Assembly: GCA_027620495.1 (NCBI GenBank)
Contig: JAQCEA010000004.1
Coordinates: 62,001 to 126,000 of the forward strand
DNA from: Pseudomonadota bacterium
Lineage (GTDB): Bacteria > Pseudomonadota > Alphaproteobacteria > Puniceispirillales > Puniceispirillaceae
Direction: 5' to 3'
DNA length: 64,000 nt
In this document: one piece after another, positions 25,932 through 35,014 of the stretch
How the letters are laid out: each line of letters opens with the position of its first letter
Numbering within the stretch: position 1 is the stretch's first letter
The notes under the pieces: generated by a model
What the model was told of the DNA's origin: nothing
The model's input: the letters and a program-made list of their open reading frames with translations, nothing else
Database searches by the model: none
Program-made: the position numbers and the translations under genes

Positions 25932-26675
25932 ATGCAGGATAATCGCTTTATGAATACCGCTGCGGCCACGTCGTCACAAATTGACGTTGGGTTGCGCGCT
26001 TATATGCTGGGTGTGTATAATCACATGACCACAGCATTGTTGCTGACTGGATTTTTCGCTTACGCCACAAAAATGCTGGCGACAACAACCGCTCCTGATG
26101 GACAAATCTATCTCACACAATTTGGGTCATTATTGTTCAACACCCCTCTGCAATGGGTGGTGATGCTGGCACCTTTGGGTATGGTGTTCTGGTTGTCTGC
26201 CCGCATTCAGGCCATGTCAGCAGGCAAAGCCCGCAGCATGTTCTATGTTTATGGGGCGATGATGGGCGTGGCACTTTCGTCAGTTCTGATCGCCTATACA
26301 GGGGCGAGTGTGGCGCGGGCCTTTTTCATCACCGCGGGCGCCTTTGCAGGGTTAAGCCTTTATGGCTACACCACCAAGCGCAGCTTGTCTGCAATGGGAT
26401 CATTTATGGTGATTGGCCTGTTTGGTTTGATCCTGGCGTCAATTGTGAATATTTTCATGGCGTCAACACAGCTTGAATTCATGATTTCAATTGCTGGCGT
26501 GCTGATTTTTGCCGGGCTTACCGCGTGGGATACACAGCGCATTAAATCAATGTATATGGCAGGTGACAGTGCCGATGTTGCGGCGAAAAAGTCTATTTTC
26601 GGCGCGTTAACTCTGTATCTTGATTTCATCAATATGTTCTTGTTCATTTTGCGGCTGTTCGGTAACCGCGAATAG
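25932..26675 (+). CDS. Bax inhibitor-1/YccA-family membrane protein
   Basis: A 247-residue integral membrane protein with about seven TM segments. The family signature is present: the late segment ITIAGVLIFAGLTAWDTQRIKSMY (here SIAGVLIFAGLTAWDTQRIK) and the C-terminal ALTLYLDFINMFLFILRLFG. Family members are proton- or calcium-leak channels or modulators of membrane proteases such as FtsH. The ATG at 25932 has GGGGG about 7 nt upstream and gives the normal short cytoplasmic head. Confidence 0.93.
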   Translation: MQDNRFMNTAAATSSQIDVGLRAYMLGVYNHMTTALLLTGFFAYATKMLATTTAPDGQIYLTQFGSLLFNTPLQWVVMLAPLGMVFWLSARIQAMSAGKARSMFYVYGAMMGVALSSVLIAYTGASVARAFFITAGAFAGLSLYGYTTKRSLSAMGSFMVIGLFGLILASIVNIFMASTQLEFMISIAGVLIFAGLTAWDTQRIKSMYMAGDSADVAAKKSIFGALTLYLDFINMFLFILRLFGNRE

Positions 26676-26703
26676 ACAAAAATGTAAATGCCAACATGAA
26701 TGT

Positions 26704-26741
26704 AAAAACACCCGTTGCTATATATGCGGCGGGTGTTTTTT
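26704..26741 (+). terminator. strong Rho-independent terminator
   Basis: AAAAACACCCG at 26704-26714 pairs perfectly over 11 bp with CGGGTGTTTTT at 26730-26740, ending in a T run. It lies 28 bp after the stop of the Bax1-type gene. Confidence 0.9.
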
Positions 26742-26809
26742 GTTAATCTAACCCCTATCAATGCCAACTGACTGGCGTAACAGTGAAACCCGCGGATAAC
26801 GGAACAGCG

Positions 26810-27757
26810 ATGGCCACTCTATCGAAATCACTGACAACTATGCCAGCAGATCGCCAGCCGGTTGCCGGTGCGGTTGCGGCGCTTGCGGCGGTGGCGGCTG
26901 AACTTTCAGCTTTGATCCGCCACGCCGAATCCACGGCCCAGCTTGGGGCGGTGCGTGGCAGTGCCAATGCCGATGGCGATGATCAAAAAAAGCTTGATGT
27001 GCTAGCAGATGAGATGATTGCCAGCGCGTTGGCTGATTGTGTCGGTGTTGCCGCCTATTTATCCGAAGAACGTGACGACGCTGTGACCCTGCATGACGGC
27101 GGCGATGTCATTGTTGCCAGTGATCCGCTTGATGGGTCATCAAACATTGATACGAATGTGTCAATCGGTACGATTTTTTCGATTTTGCCAGCCGCTGGGG
27201 GGCATTTGCAAGCCGGTCGCAATCAATTGGCAAGCGGTATTTTTGTTTATGGCCCGCAGACCACATTGCTTGTCACATTCGGTGATGGCGTGCATGCATT
27301 TCAGCTTGCTGAAGACGGACAATTTTATGATATGGGCTGGCAGGTGCAGATCCCGCCCAAGACATCAGAATTTGCAATTAATGCGTCAAACAGCAGACAT
27401 TGGATGGCACCGGTGTCGCGCTATATCGCCGATTGCCTTGCTGGTGATGCTGGGCCGCGTCAGCGTAATTTCAATATGCGCTGGGTGGGGTCGCTGGTGG
27501 CTGATGGCTGGCGCATTTTTCGGCGCGGCGGTATTTTCCTGTATCCGGCAGATGCCCGTAAAGGATATGAAGCAGGCAGGCTGCGGCTTGTGTATGAGGC
27601 AAGCCCAATGGCCATGCTGGTTAGCCAAGCTGGGGGCCGTGCCAGCGATGGACAGCAGGACATTCTTGATATTGTCCCAACTAGCTTGCATCAGCGGGTC
27701 CCGCTGGTTTTTGGATCGGCTAATGAAGTTGACGAATTTATCAATTATGGGTCATAA
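26810..27757 (+). CDS. fbp: fructose-1,6-bisphosphatase, class I
   Basis: A protein of about 315 residues that removes the C1 phosphate of fructose-1,6-bisphosphate in gluconeogenesis. The metal and catalytic motif SDPLDGSSNIDTNVSIGTIF is clear, together with EERDD near residue 90 (class I acidic site) and the C-terminal KGYEAGRLRLVYEASPMAMLVSQAGG. Start choice: the ATG at 26810 has GGAAC about 5-9 nt upstream, while a GTG at 26783 would add nine residues. The aldolase gene follows within 41 bp, forming a gluconeogenic pair. Confidence 0.95.
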   Translation: MATLSKSLTTMPADRQPVAGAVAALAAVAAELSALIRHAESTAQLGAVRGSANADGDDQKKLDVLADEMIASALADCVGVAAYLSEERDDAVTLHDGGDVIVASDPLDGSSNIDTNVSIGTIFSILPAAGGHLQAGRNQLASGIFVYGPQTTLLVTFGDGVHAFQLAEDGQFYDMGWQVQIPPKTSEFAINASNSRHWMAPVSRYIADCLAGDAGPRQRNFNMRWVGSLVADGWRIFRRGGIFLYPADARKGYEAGRLRLVYEASPMAMLVSQAGGRASDGQQDILDIVPTSLHQRVPLVFGSANEVDEFINYGS

Positions 27758-27798
27758 CTGACCGACTAGCGCTAACAAGATACAAATAGGATAATGTG

Positions 27799-28860
27799 AT
27801 GCTGATTTCACTTCGCCAACTTCTCGATGATGCTGCCGAACATGGCTATGGTGTGCCGGCATTTAACATCAATAATATGGAACAGGGGCTGGCGATATTA
27901 AAAGCGGCTGATCGGGTAGATGCCCCGGTGATCATTCAGGCCAGCCGCGGCGCCCGTAATTATGCTGGCGATGTGATGTTGCAAGCCATGGTCAAAGCGC
28001 TGGCTGAAATGTACCCGCATATCCCGGTCTGCATGCATCAGGATCATGGCAATAACGAAGCCACCTGTATGACCGCTATCCAATATGGGTTTACCTCGGT
28101 GATGATGGATGGGTCTTTGGAAGCTGATGCGAAAACGCCAGCGTCTTATGCCTATAATCTGGATATCACCAAACGGGTTACCGAAATGGCGCATCATGCT
28201 GGCGTCTCGGTTGAAGGTGAGCTTGGTGTTTTAGGATCACTTGAAACCGGTGAAGGTGAGCAAGAAGATGGTCATGGAGCCACCGCTAAATTATCCGAAG
28301 ACCAGCTTTTGACAGACCCGGATCAGGCCGTAGATTTTGTCAAACAGACCAAGGTCGATGCCCTCGCGATCGCTATGGGTACCAGCCATGGGGCCTATAA
28401 ATTCACCCGCAAACCAGACGGTGAAATTTTGGCGATGAATGTGGTGGAAGAAATCAATCGACGGTTGCCGAATATCCATCTGGTGATGCATGGCTCGTCA
28501 AGTGTGCCGCAGGAATTGCAGGATGTGTTTAACGCCCATGGTGGTGAGATGCCGCAAACATGGGGGGTGCCGCTTGAAGAAATCGAACGCGGCATCAAAC
28601 ATGGGGTTCGCAAGGTCAATATTGATACAGATTGCCGCCTAGCAATGCTGGGTGTGATCCGCAAAATTGCCGATGAAAATAAATCTGAATTTGACCCGCG
28701 CAAATTCCTTAAACCAGCTATGGATGCTATGGAAAAGCTATGTGCTGATCGGTTTGAACGGTTTGGAACGGCTGGTAATGCGGCGCGAATTAAGCCGATA
28801 TCGCTGGCGGCAATGGCGGCACGCTATGCTGGTGGTACGCTGGATCCGTCGATCAGCTAA
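27799..28860 (+). CDS. fba: fructose-bisphosphate aldolase, class II (Calvin-cycle subtype)
   Basis: A 353-residue zinc-dependent aldolase. The N-terminus [14 protein letters not shown], the zinc-ligand motif [35 protein letters not shown] and [12 protein letters not shown] are typical of the class IIA/Calvin subtype. AGGA lies about 8 nt before the ATG at 27799, and an in-frame GTG directly before it is unlikely. With fbp it covers the two steps from triose phosphates to fructose-6-phosphate. No other Calvin-cycle gene is present here, so the subtype name does not imply carbon fixation. Its TAA shares the CTAA tetranucleotide with the TAG of the convergent epimerase gene. Confidence 0.95.
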   Translation: MLISLRQLLDDAAEHGYGVPAFNINNMEQGLAILKAADRVDAPVIIQASRGARNYAGDVMLQAMVKALAEMYPHIPVCMHQDHGNNEATCMTAIQYGFTSVMMDGSLEADAKTPASYAYNLDITKRVTEMAHHAGVSVEGELGVLGSLETGEGEQEDGHGATAKLSEDQLLTDPDQAVDFVKQTKVDALAIAMGTSHGAYKFTRKPDGEILAMNVVEEINRRLPNIHLVMHGSSSVPQELQDVFNAHGGEMPQTWGVPLEEIERGIKHGVRKVNIDTDCRLAMLGVIRKIADENKSEFDPRKFLKPAMDAMEKLCADRFERFGTAGNAARIKPISLAAMAARYAGGTLDPSIS

Positions 28861-29720
28861 TCGGTCGGTTTTTCTGCCTGTAAAATGGCCGCCAACCCGG
28901 CTTTGTAGTCAGGATACAACAAATCAACACCTAGTTCTGGTTTTATCACGCGCGATCCAATATGGCGGTGCGCGCGATAAAAGCTCTGTGCCATTGGTGA
29001 CAAATTTGCCTCGTCAAGCTGCTGTGGCACTGGTGGGGTAACACCAAGCAATGCCGCGGCATGGCGAACAACGTCACCTTGTGATGCTGGGTTTTGGTCG
29101 GCCAAATTAATAATGCGGCCAGCGCGTGGCTGCGATCGTGCCGCCATCATAATCCGGCATATATCGTCGCGGTGAATACGGTTAAACAGATGTCCGTCAT
29201 GTTCGATAATCCGCGCGGTACCATCTAACAGCCCATCAAACGCACTGCGCCCGGGGCCATAAATGCCAGCCGCCCGGAATAGTTCGGCGTTGCATAATTT
29301 CTGCCATCTGGCCTCTGCGTCTAGCCGGGCTTTGCCGCGTATGGTAGATGGGTCTGGTTTGGTGTCTTCATAGCAGATGCCGTCCAGCTTATCGGGATAA
29401 ACAGACGTAGCAGATAAATAGCCCACCCAGCCAGAAAAGCCAGCAAGGTCATCGGCGTGTAAATCTAGAACCGGGTCATGTCCAGAAACTGGTGCAATGG
29501 TGGAAACTATAGCCGCCACCCCATCAAGGGCGCCCGCGGGGTCCGGCATTTTTTGTTGGTCACGAAACGCAATGATGTCCCATCCGGCGCCGCGTTCTGC
29601 GGTGAAATTTTCTGGATGTCTGGTTGTGCCGCGCACCGACCAGCCTGCGGCCGCCATCATATGACCAAATGCACGCCCGACATAGCCAAGGCCAAAAATG
29701 AAAATCACCGGTGGTGCCAT
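28857..29720 (-). CDS. SDR-family NAD(P)-dependent epimerase-like protein (YeeZ type)
   Basis: A 287-residue extended short-chain dehydrogenase/reductase. The dinucleotide motif is [13 protein letters not shown], with [10 protein letters not shown] containing the Ser/Thr active-site region and [10 protein letters not shown] typical of the family. The usual YxxxK is not obvious, as in the atypical YeeZ-like group. It starts 3 nt after the stop of the peptidase gene (AGGA 6 nt before the ATG), so the two form an operon. Substrate unknown. Confidence 0.8.
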   Translation of the reverse strand: MAPPVIFIFGLGYVGRAFGHMMAAAGWSVRGTTRHPENFTAERGAGWDIIAFRDQQKMPDPAGALDGVAAIVSTIAPVSGHDPVLDLHADDLAGFSGWVGYLSATSVYPDKLDGICYEDTKPDPSTIRGKARLDAEARWQKLCNAELFRAAGIYGPGRSAFDGLLDGTARIIEHDGHLFNRIHRDDICRIMMAARSQPRAGRIINLADQNPASQGDVVRHAAALLGVTPPVPQQLDEANLSPMAQSFYRAHRHIGSRVIKPELGVDLLYPDYKAGLAAILQAEKPTD

Positions 29721-29723
29721 GAC

Positions 29724-30581
29724 TTATCCTGCAGGTGGCATAGGCCCGGCAACAAGACTGGCATCAATGCGGCGGCCTTGCCAATCCAATCGCCAGTCAA
29801 GATGCGGCCCGGTGGATCGGCCTGTTGATCCAACCGTGCCAATGATATCGCCGCGTGACACCTTGTCGCCAGTGCTGATTGCGACATGATCCAAATGCAA
29901 AAATGATGAATTGAGGCCAAGCCCATGATTGATGATCACGGTCCAGCCAGAAAAATATAAATCTTTCACCAGTGTCACTAGACCGCTTGCCGGGGCTTGA
30001 ACCGGGGTGCCTCTTGGCGCGGCAATATCAATCCCATAATGCGGTTGACGCGGGTTGCCGTTCAAAATGCGCTGGCTTCCAAAAACGCCTGAAATCCGGC
30101 CCGTGACCGGCCAGTCAATGCCTTGCCAAAAATCGCCTGCCGCAGCGGTTTGTTGGCGCGCCACCGCAACCGCCGCTTGATCTGATTTGATGCGGGCAAG
30201 AACAGTGTCAGGCGGCGTCACCATATTTTGCTGTAAACCATCAATGCGCTGGATATCATAGTCCCGCTGTTTTGGCGTTACGACTGTAAGCTGGCTTGTC
30301 CCATCAGACTGGATGATTTTGATGGTGACAGGCTGGTCTGAATCGCGGTGAAACCCGATAATAAACAGCCCGTCTTGGGTGGCTGGTATCACCGCATCAT
30401 CCAATGTGACAACATTACCCGCCGCGGTTCGCGCCATGATCAACCCGCCTTCAATAGCGTCGCCGCGTAATACTGTTGCCCCGTTGATTTCGGCCGCATG
30501 CCCACTAAATGCAAACAGCAAGATGCAGGCCTTGGCGATCAGGCAGGATATAATTCGGCATTTGATTGTGACAGCTGACAT
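29724..30581 (-). CDS. exported M23-family metallopeptidase (LysM-free, LytM-like)
   Basis: A 285-residue protein with a signal peptide (about 1-30, ending GHA) and a C-terminal LytM/M23 domain at about 155-275. Zinc-site segments are PHYGIDIAAPRGTPVQAP (His, Asp) and GPHLDWRL near residue 258. The canonical HxH at that place reads His260-Leu-Asp262, an H-to-D change that recurs in some proteobacterial members and might alter activity. M23 enzymes cleave peptide cross-links in the cell wall or activate amidases. It is co-transcribed with the downstream epimerase-like gene. Confidence 0.88.
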   Translation of the reverse strand: MSAVTIKCRIISCLIAKACILLFAFSGHAAEINGATVLRGDAIEGGLIMARTAAGNVVTLDDAVIPATQDGLFIIGFHRDSDQPVTIKIIQSDGTSQLTVVTPKQRDYDIQRIDGLQQNMVTPPDTVLARIKSDQAAVAVARQQTAAAGDFWQGIDWPVTGRISGVFGSQRILNGNPRQPHYGIDIAAPRGTPVQAPASGLVTLVKDLYFSGWTVIINHGLGLNSSFLHLDHVAISTGDKVSRGDIIGTVGSTGRSTGPHLDWRLDWQGRRIDASLVAGPMPPAG

Positions 30582-30707
30582 GCCAGCAAACTAACATGAT
30601 GTTGTGTAAATGACACTTGAAAACACTATCTATGGAGTGTTATGCCCAAATAGAGGTGGCGTTCGCCGCTATGGTTTTATCTCTGCTATCATGTGAGTGT
30701 CTTAAAA

Positions 30708-31670
30708 ATGTCTGATCCTGCTGTGAATGCGAAACCGTCGACCCACGAACATATTGTGATCATCGGGGCTGGGGCGGCTGGATTGACAGCGGGCATCTAT
30801 ACCGCGCGGGCTAATTTATCGCCGCTTATTATCGCCGGGCTTCAACCGGGGGGGCAGATGACCATCACCACCGATGTTGAAAATTACCCGGGATTTGCCG
30901 AGGTGATTCAGGGGCCATGGTTGATGACAGAAATGCAGACGCAGGCAGAAAATGTCGGGGTGCGGGTGATGTATGATATTGTCACCGGGCTTGATTCAAC
31001 ATCAAGACCCTTTCGCCTGACGCTTGATTCGGGTCAGGACATCACCGCAGATGCGGTGATTCTGGCAACCGGTGCACAGGCACGCTGGCTTGGTCTTGAC
31101 TCAGAGATGCAGTTTAATGGGCGCGGCGTTTCGGCTTGTGCGACATGTGATGGATTTTTCTATAAAGGCCGTGATGTGGCGGTGATTGGCGGCGGCAACA
31201 CGGCTGTTGAAGAGGCGCTGTATCTTGCCAATATCTGCAACAGCGTCACACTTGTGCATCGGCGGGACAGTCTAAGAGCCGAACAGATCATGCAGGACCG
31301 ATTGTTCAAAAAAGATAATATTTCGGTGGAATGGAACCGCCAAGTTGCCGAAGTGCTTGGTGATGATACTGGTGTCACCGGATTGCGTCTGGCGGCAACC
31401 GATGGCGCAGATGACAAATCCATATCAGTCCATGGTATGTTTGTGGCCATTGGGCATGATCCGGCAACCGCGGCATTTGCCGGTGCTGTGGCGCTTGATG
31501 AAGAAGGGTATATCAAGGCCGCGCCCGGGACCACGCGCACATCTGTCAGCGGTATTTTTGCCGCGGGTGATTGTGTGGATAAGATTTATCGCCAAGCTGT
31601 CACCGCGGCGGGTATGGGCTGTATGGCGGCACTGGATGCAGAACGCTGGCTTGGTGAACAAAATAGCTAA
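30708..31670 (+). CDS. trxB: thioredoxin-disulfide reductase
   Basis: A protein of about 320 residues, NADPH- and FAD-dependent, that reduces thioredoxin. Motifs are the FAD-binding VIIGAGAAGLTAGIYTARAN, the redox pair CATC followed by DGFFYKG, the NADPH motif VIGGGNTAVEEA and the C-terminal FAD motif GIFAAGDCVDKIYRQ. The ATG at 30708 is preferred (GAGTG about 9 nt upstream). A GTG at 30693 would add five residues. The 15-bp repeat array begins about 25 bp after its stop. Confidence 0.96.
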   Translation: MSDPAVNAKPSTHEHIVIIGAGAAGLTAGIYTARANLSPLIIAGLQPGGQMTITTDVENYPGFAEVIQGPWLMTEMQTQAENVGVRVMYDIVTGLDSTSRPFRLTLDSGQDITADAVILATGAQARWLGLDSEMQFNGRGVSACATCDGFFYKGRDVAVIGGGNTAVEEALYLANICNSVTLVHRRDSLRAEQIMQDRLFKKDNISVEWNRQVAEVLGDDTGVTGLRLAATDGADDKSISVHGMFVAIGHDPATAAFAGAVALDEEGYIKAAPGTTRTSVSGIFAAGDCVDKIYRQAVTAAGMGCMAALDAERWLGEQNS

Positions 31671-31694
31671 GCAACCGTGGCAAACTAACGCCAA

Positions 31695-31793
31695 CCAAAA
31701 TAGCCCTGGCCAAAATAACTCTGGCCAAAATAATCCCAACCAAAATAACTCTGGCCAAAATAGCCCCGGCCAAAATAACTCTGGCCAAAATAG
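31695..31793. repeat. 15-bp tandem repeat, about seven copies
   Basis: Units of the form CCAAAATAACTCTGG: copies 2, 4 and 6 are identical and alternate with CCAAAATAGCCCTGG, CCAAAATAATCCCAA, CCAAAATAGCCCCGG and a final partial CCAAAATAG. The array fills the gap between trxB and the tail of the MFS gene. Read on the minus strand the unit becomes CCAGAGTTATTTTGG, which resembles the GCCAGTATGAATTTTG unit at 6014. The alternating pattern suggests duplication of a 30-bp dimer. Confidence 0.9.
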
Positions 31794-31805
31794 ATTATGG
31801 TGTTT

Positions 31806-33011
31806 TTAAGCGGCCGCCGCCATCGGCCTTGGTTCGCGAATGGCCCAATTGACAGCAAAGGCAAATAGGCCAGCCGCCGCATTTAGCCACCACATGGCTT
31901 CGTAATTGCCAAACCAGTCATACCAAATGCCGCCAAGCCATGCGCCGACAAATGATCCAATCTGGTGCGATAGAAATACCAGACCATATAACATGCTAAG
32001 GTAACGCGGCCCAAAAAATACCACGATCAGACCACTGGTTAGCGGAATCGTGCCAAGCCATAACAGCCCCATACAAGCACCAAATAAAAGCGCCGTTACC
32101 GGTGTTGGAGGGATCAATATAAAGGCAGCTATGGTGATGCCGCGCAGTAAATAGACTGTTGCCAATGACTTCTTTTTCGATACAACGCCGCCAAGCCAAC
32201 CACAAATAAAGGCGCCGATGATATTAAACAGCCCAATCAGCGCGAGCGCCCAACTGGAAATATTTGGTGATAGCCCTGCATCCTGAAGATAGGTCGGGAG
32301 ATGCGTGGTGATAAAAACAAGCTGTAGCCCGCACACAAAAAATCCGACGGTTAGCAGAATATAGTCGCGGCTACGCACCGCCTGTTGCAAGGCCGCACCT
32401 ATGGTCAAATCTGGCCCCTCAATCGGACGGGCACTGCCAGCAGGGGTGCGCAACCCCATAGCCACGGCGACCATTGACGCCATAATGACTGACAGCATCA
32501 GCAAGGCAAATTGCCAGCCCCCAGTGACCATCAAAATTTGCGTCACCGGTACCAGCGCGAATTGGCCAAATGATCCAAAGCTGGTGACAAGCCCCATTGC
32601 AAGTGATCTTTTTTCAGGGGGCGCCGCCCGTGCCACCGCGCCAATGGCAATTGAAATTCCGGCGCTGCCAAGGCCAAGGCCAATCAAGATCTGCCCCATA
32701 AATATGCCAGCTTCGGTGACATAGGATGCCATCAAAAACAACCCGCCACCATACAGCAGCGCACCAATTGCGGCGACCCGCCATGGCCCATACCGATCCG
32801 CCGCCGCGCCAAATAATGGCGATGATAAGCCCCACACTAAATTTTGCACGGCGATGGCAAGGGAAAAGAGCTGAAAGCCGGTTCCAAGTTCGACCGAGAT
32901 GGGCTGGAGAAACAGGCCAAAAACCTGTCTGATGCCCAATGTTGCCGATACCAATGTTGCACCGGCAAGCATGATCACAAGCCAGCGCTGGCGCAACGAT
33001 GATGGAATCAT
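31806..33011 (-). CDS. MFS transporter (OFA/monocarboxylate-like)
   Basis: A 401-residue permease with 12 predicted TM segments. It has the N-terminal motif GIRQVFGLFLQPISVELGTG, the intracellular loop GAAADRYGPWRV (MFS motif A) and a repeated motif in the second half (GWLGGVVSKKKSLATVY). The pattern is like the oxalate/formate or monocarboxylate antiporter branch, but the substrate is unknown. The ATG at 33011 is chosen (AAGGA about 11 nt upstream). An upstream TTG would add ten residues. It has no clear operon partner. Confidence 0.87.
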   Translation of the reverse strand: MIPSSLRQRWLVIMLAGATLVSATLGIRQVFGLFLQPISVELGTGFQLFSLAIAVQNLVWGLSSPLFGAAADRYGPWRVAAIGALLYGGGLFLMASYVTEAGIFMGQILIGLGLGSAGISIAIGAVARAAPPEKRSLAMGLVTSFGSFGQFALVPVTQILMVTGGWQFALLMLSVIMASMVAVAMGLRTPAGSARPIEGPDLTIGAALQQAVRSRDYILLTVGFFVCGLQLVFITTHLPTYLQDAGLSPNISSWALALIGLFNIIGAFICGWLGGVVSKKKSLATVYLLRGITIAAFILIPPTPVTALLFGACMGLLWLGTIPLTSGLIVVFFGPRYLSMLYGLVFLSHQIGSFVGAWLGGIWYDWFGNYEAMWWLNAAAGLFAFAVNWAIREPRPMAAAA

Positions 33012-33120
33012 GTTTTGGCTAATCCTTAACGGGTCAAACAATGACAGTGTGTCTACACGTCATATCCAGAGGACGCCCCTGAATATCGTCAGCCTAATCC
33101 CCGATCAGCAACAAAACAAG

Positions 33121-33594
33121 CTATTCGTTTAATAGACGTACAGCTTGGACTTGTGGCCCTTTGCCAGCATCATCAACTTTGATCAACAGTTTTTGACCCT
33201 GAATCAGCGAGTGGAACCCACAATCATTGAGAACGCGTGAATGCACAAATACATCTTCGGCAATGTCCTCGGCGGTGACAAATCCATAGCCGCGGATGTC
33301 ATTGAAAAACTTTACCACAGCGCGCATTTCACCATCTGCTGGTTCCGATGCGGCCGGCGGTGCCGGGTTGACCGGCCGATCCACGCGCAACAGGTCTTGG
33401 ATCACCTCACCATGTTCATTCACCGTCAATGACACAGTCACCTTGTCGCCGGTTAACAATCGCACCAAACCAAACCGGTCAAGCGTTGAACGGTGCAGAA
33501 ATACCTCGATGTCATCAATTTTGACAAAACCATGTCCTTTGCGCTCATTATACCAAACAAGTTCACCGTCTTTGACATTAATATCGGTCACCAT
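33121..33594 (-). CDS. double cold-shock-domain protein
   Basis: A 157-residue protein with two CSD/OB folds, at about 8-72 and 90-155. The first has RNP1 KGHGFVKI and RNP2 VFLHRS. The second has RNP1 RGYGFVTA and RNP2 VFVHSR. They are joined by a Pro/Ala-rich linker. Two-domain CSD proteins of this size are typical of alphaproteobacteria and bind single-stranded nucleic acid, often acting in cold or stationary-phase adaptation. AAGGA lies 6-7 nt before the ATG. Confidence 0.93.
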   Translation of the reverse strand: MVTDINVKDGELVWYNERKGHGFVKIDDIEVFLHRSTLDRFGLVRLLTGDKVTVSLTVNEHGEVIQDLLRVDRPVNPAPPAASEPADGEMRAVVKFFNDIRGYGFVTAEDIAEDVFVHSRVLNDCGFHSLIQGQKLLIKVDDAGKGPQVQAVRLLNE

Positions 33595-33742
33595 AAATTT
33601 CCTTTAACAATCGTTAACACCTTGTTTTGGCGTTGAATTAAAGACTGTTGAGGATGGTTATGGTTAATAATTGATGCCAAGATCAAAACCGCGCCATTCG
33701 CCGTTGATCTGACTGCTTTTTGATCAAGATTGCGTGATGCAC

Positions 33743-33780
33743 GCGGCTTTTATGCGGCATGATGCAGGCCGTGAAGCCGC
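33743..33780. repeat. inverted repeat in the 219-bp gap downstream of pyrF
   Basis: GCGGCTT at 33743-33749 pairs with AAGCCGC at 33774-33780. It sits just after the pyrF stop (on the minus strand) and may be a weak terminator, since only short T runs follow. No gene is supportable between 33595 and 33813. Confidence 0.35.
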
Positions 33781-33813
33781 ATTTCTAGCGCGGCGATGGC
33801 TAGACCGGTCTGT

Positions 33814-34719
33814 TTAGAATGCAGCGTTTAAAATCGCGGTATTTTCAGCAATGGTAGAATCAATCGCGGCATGCCAGTCGGCAAGGCGGGTTGCGTTGGC
33901 GGCTGTTTTTGGAAAAATCAATCCGCGGGTGCTGTTCACAACGCCGCCTTCCCAGCCAGATACACCGCGCAATAAGCCGGTTGTGGCCATTTCAGCACCG
34001 GCACCTTGCGCCCCAAATCCGGGCACTAAAAAGGGCGCATGCGGCAGGGCCGTTCGCAGCTTTTTTGCATCATCCGGCCAGGTGGCACCAGCCACGATGC
34101 CAAGCGAGGACACCCCGCTATCGCCAACCCGCTCCGCCGCCAACGGGGCCAGCATGCTGGCAAGATGCGTATATAGTGGGGCACCATCAACCATCTGGTC
34201 CTGTAAATCACCAGCCCCGTCATTGCTGGTGCGGTTCAGCACAAACAATCCGCTAGATGTCGCATCTGCGCGGGCAAGAAATGGGTCAAGCGTATCAATG
34301 CCAAGCCACGGATTTACCGTCAGGGCATCGCTTGGAAATGCGGCGTCATGGCCAATCCAAGCCTTTGCATAGGCGGTTGAGGTGCTGCCAATATCGCCGC
34401 GCTTGGCATCCATGATGACCAGCATGCCCGCATCAATAGCCGCCCGTCCAAGCGTTTGTAACAGCCGCATACCATCTGGCCCTTGCTGTTCAAAAAAGGC
34501 GGCTTGCGGTTTGATGGCGGCCACTTTGCCAATGGCACTGTCAAGACAGGCGGTAACAAAATTGCTGATGGCGTTGATGGCTTGCGGGCTGCCAGCTTCG
34601 GCGGTGGCATCGCCAAATAATGCAGGGATCATCTGGCAATGCGGGTCAATGCCCATACACAGCACACTGCCTGTCCGGCGATTGGCTTCGGTCAGGCGAT
34701 CTCCGAAATTTGCAGTCAT
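33814..34719 (-). CDS. pyrF: orotidine 5'-phosphate decarboxylase, type 2
   Basis: A 301-residue enzyme that makes UMP from OMP. The longer type-2 form is indicated by LCMGIDPHCQMIP at the N-terminus and the catalytic Asp-Lys-Asp motif in VIMDAKRGDIGSTSTAYA. The C-terminal phosphate-binding GFGAQGAG and NSTRGLIFP are also present. GAGG lies 6 nt before the ATG. It follows the gapR-type gene by 35 bp on the same strand and may be co-transcribed with it. Confidence 0.95.
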   Translation of the reverse strand: MTANFGDRLTEANRRTGSVLCMGIDPHCQMIPALFGDATAEAGSPQAINAISNFVTACLDSAIGKVAAIKPQAAFFEQQGPDGMRLLQTLGRAAIDAGMLVIMDAKRGDIGSTSTAYAKAWIGHDAAFPSDALTVNPWLGIDTLDPFLARADATSSGLFVLNRTSNDGAGDLQDQMVDGAPLYTHLASMLAPLAAERVGDSGVSSLGIVAGATWPDDAKKLRTALPHAPFLVPGFGAQGAGAEMATTGLLRGVSGWEGGVVNSTRGLIFPKTAANATRLADWHAAIDSTIAENTAILNAAF

Positions 34720-34753
34720 ATCAGCCTCATTGACTCAGTCGAAACGGCGGCGG

Positions 34754-35005
34754 CTAGCGCAGGCCAAGGGCGTCTCGATAGGTGTCCAACAACGCATCTT
34801 GTTCGCTGAGCAAATCACGGTCCATGGCGCGCAATCTGACAACTTGCCGCATAATTTTGGGTTCAAAGCCGGTGGCTTTTGCCTCGGCATAGACATCTTT
34901 GATATCGGCCATCAGGGCGCGTTTTTCTTCTTCCAGACGTTCGATGCGTTCGATGAATTGGGTCAGTTGTTCGGCACCTGTGCCGCTTCCTGGAATAACA
35001 CTCAT
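34754..35005 (-). CDS. gapR: GapR-family (DUF2312) nucleoid-associated protein
   Basis: An 83-residue, largely helical protein with a coiled-coil core (about 12-45, QLTQFIERIERLEEEKRALMADIKDVYAEAKATGFE), followed by KIMRQVVRLRAMD. This is the DUF2312 signature. In Caulobacter the family member GapR is a nucleoid-associated protein that prefers AT-rich, overtwisted DNA ahead of replication and transcription. AAGG lies about 7 nt before the ATG. It is preceded 9 bp upstream by the DUF1244 gene, a common alphaproteobacterial pair. Confidence 0.9.
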   Translation of the reverse strand: MSVIPGSGTGAEQLTQFIERIERLEEEKRALMADIKDVYAEAKATGFEPKIMRQVVRLRAMDRDLLSEQDALLDTYRDALGLR

Positions 35006-35014
35006 GATGATGCC

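Noticed and set aside
27799-28860. Evidence for a Calvin cycle
   Set aside because: Only fba of the Calvin subtype and fbp are present, and both serve gluconeogenesis; no RuBisCO or phosphoribulokinase gene is seen.
31345-31809. Open frame through the end of trxB and the 15-bp array encoding Asn/Gln-rich repeats
   Set aside because: It mostly overlaps trxB in another frame and has no ribosome-binding site. The repeat part is only open because 15 is a multiple of three.
33595-33813. Possible small RNA or tRNA in the gap between pyrF and the cold-shock gene
   Set aside because: There is an inverted repeat, but no tRNA cloverleaf or recognisable RNA family.
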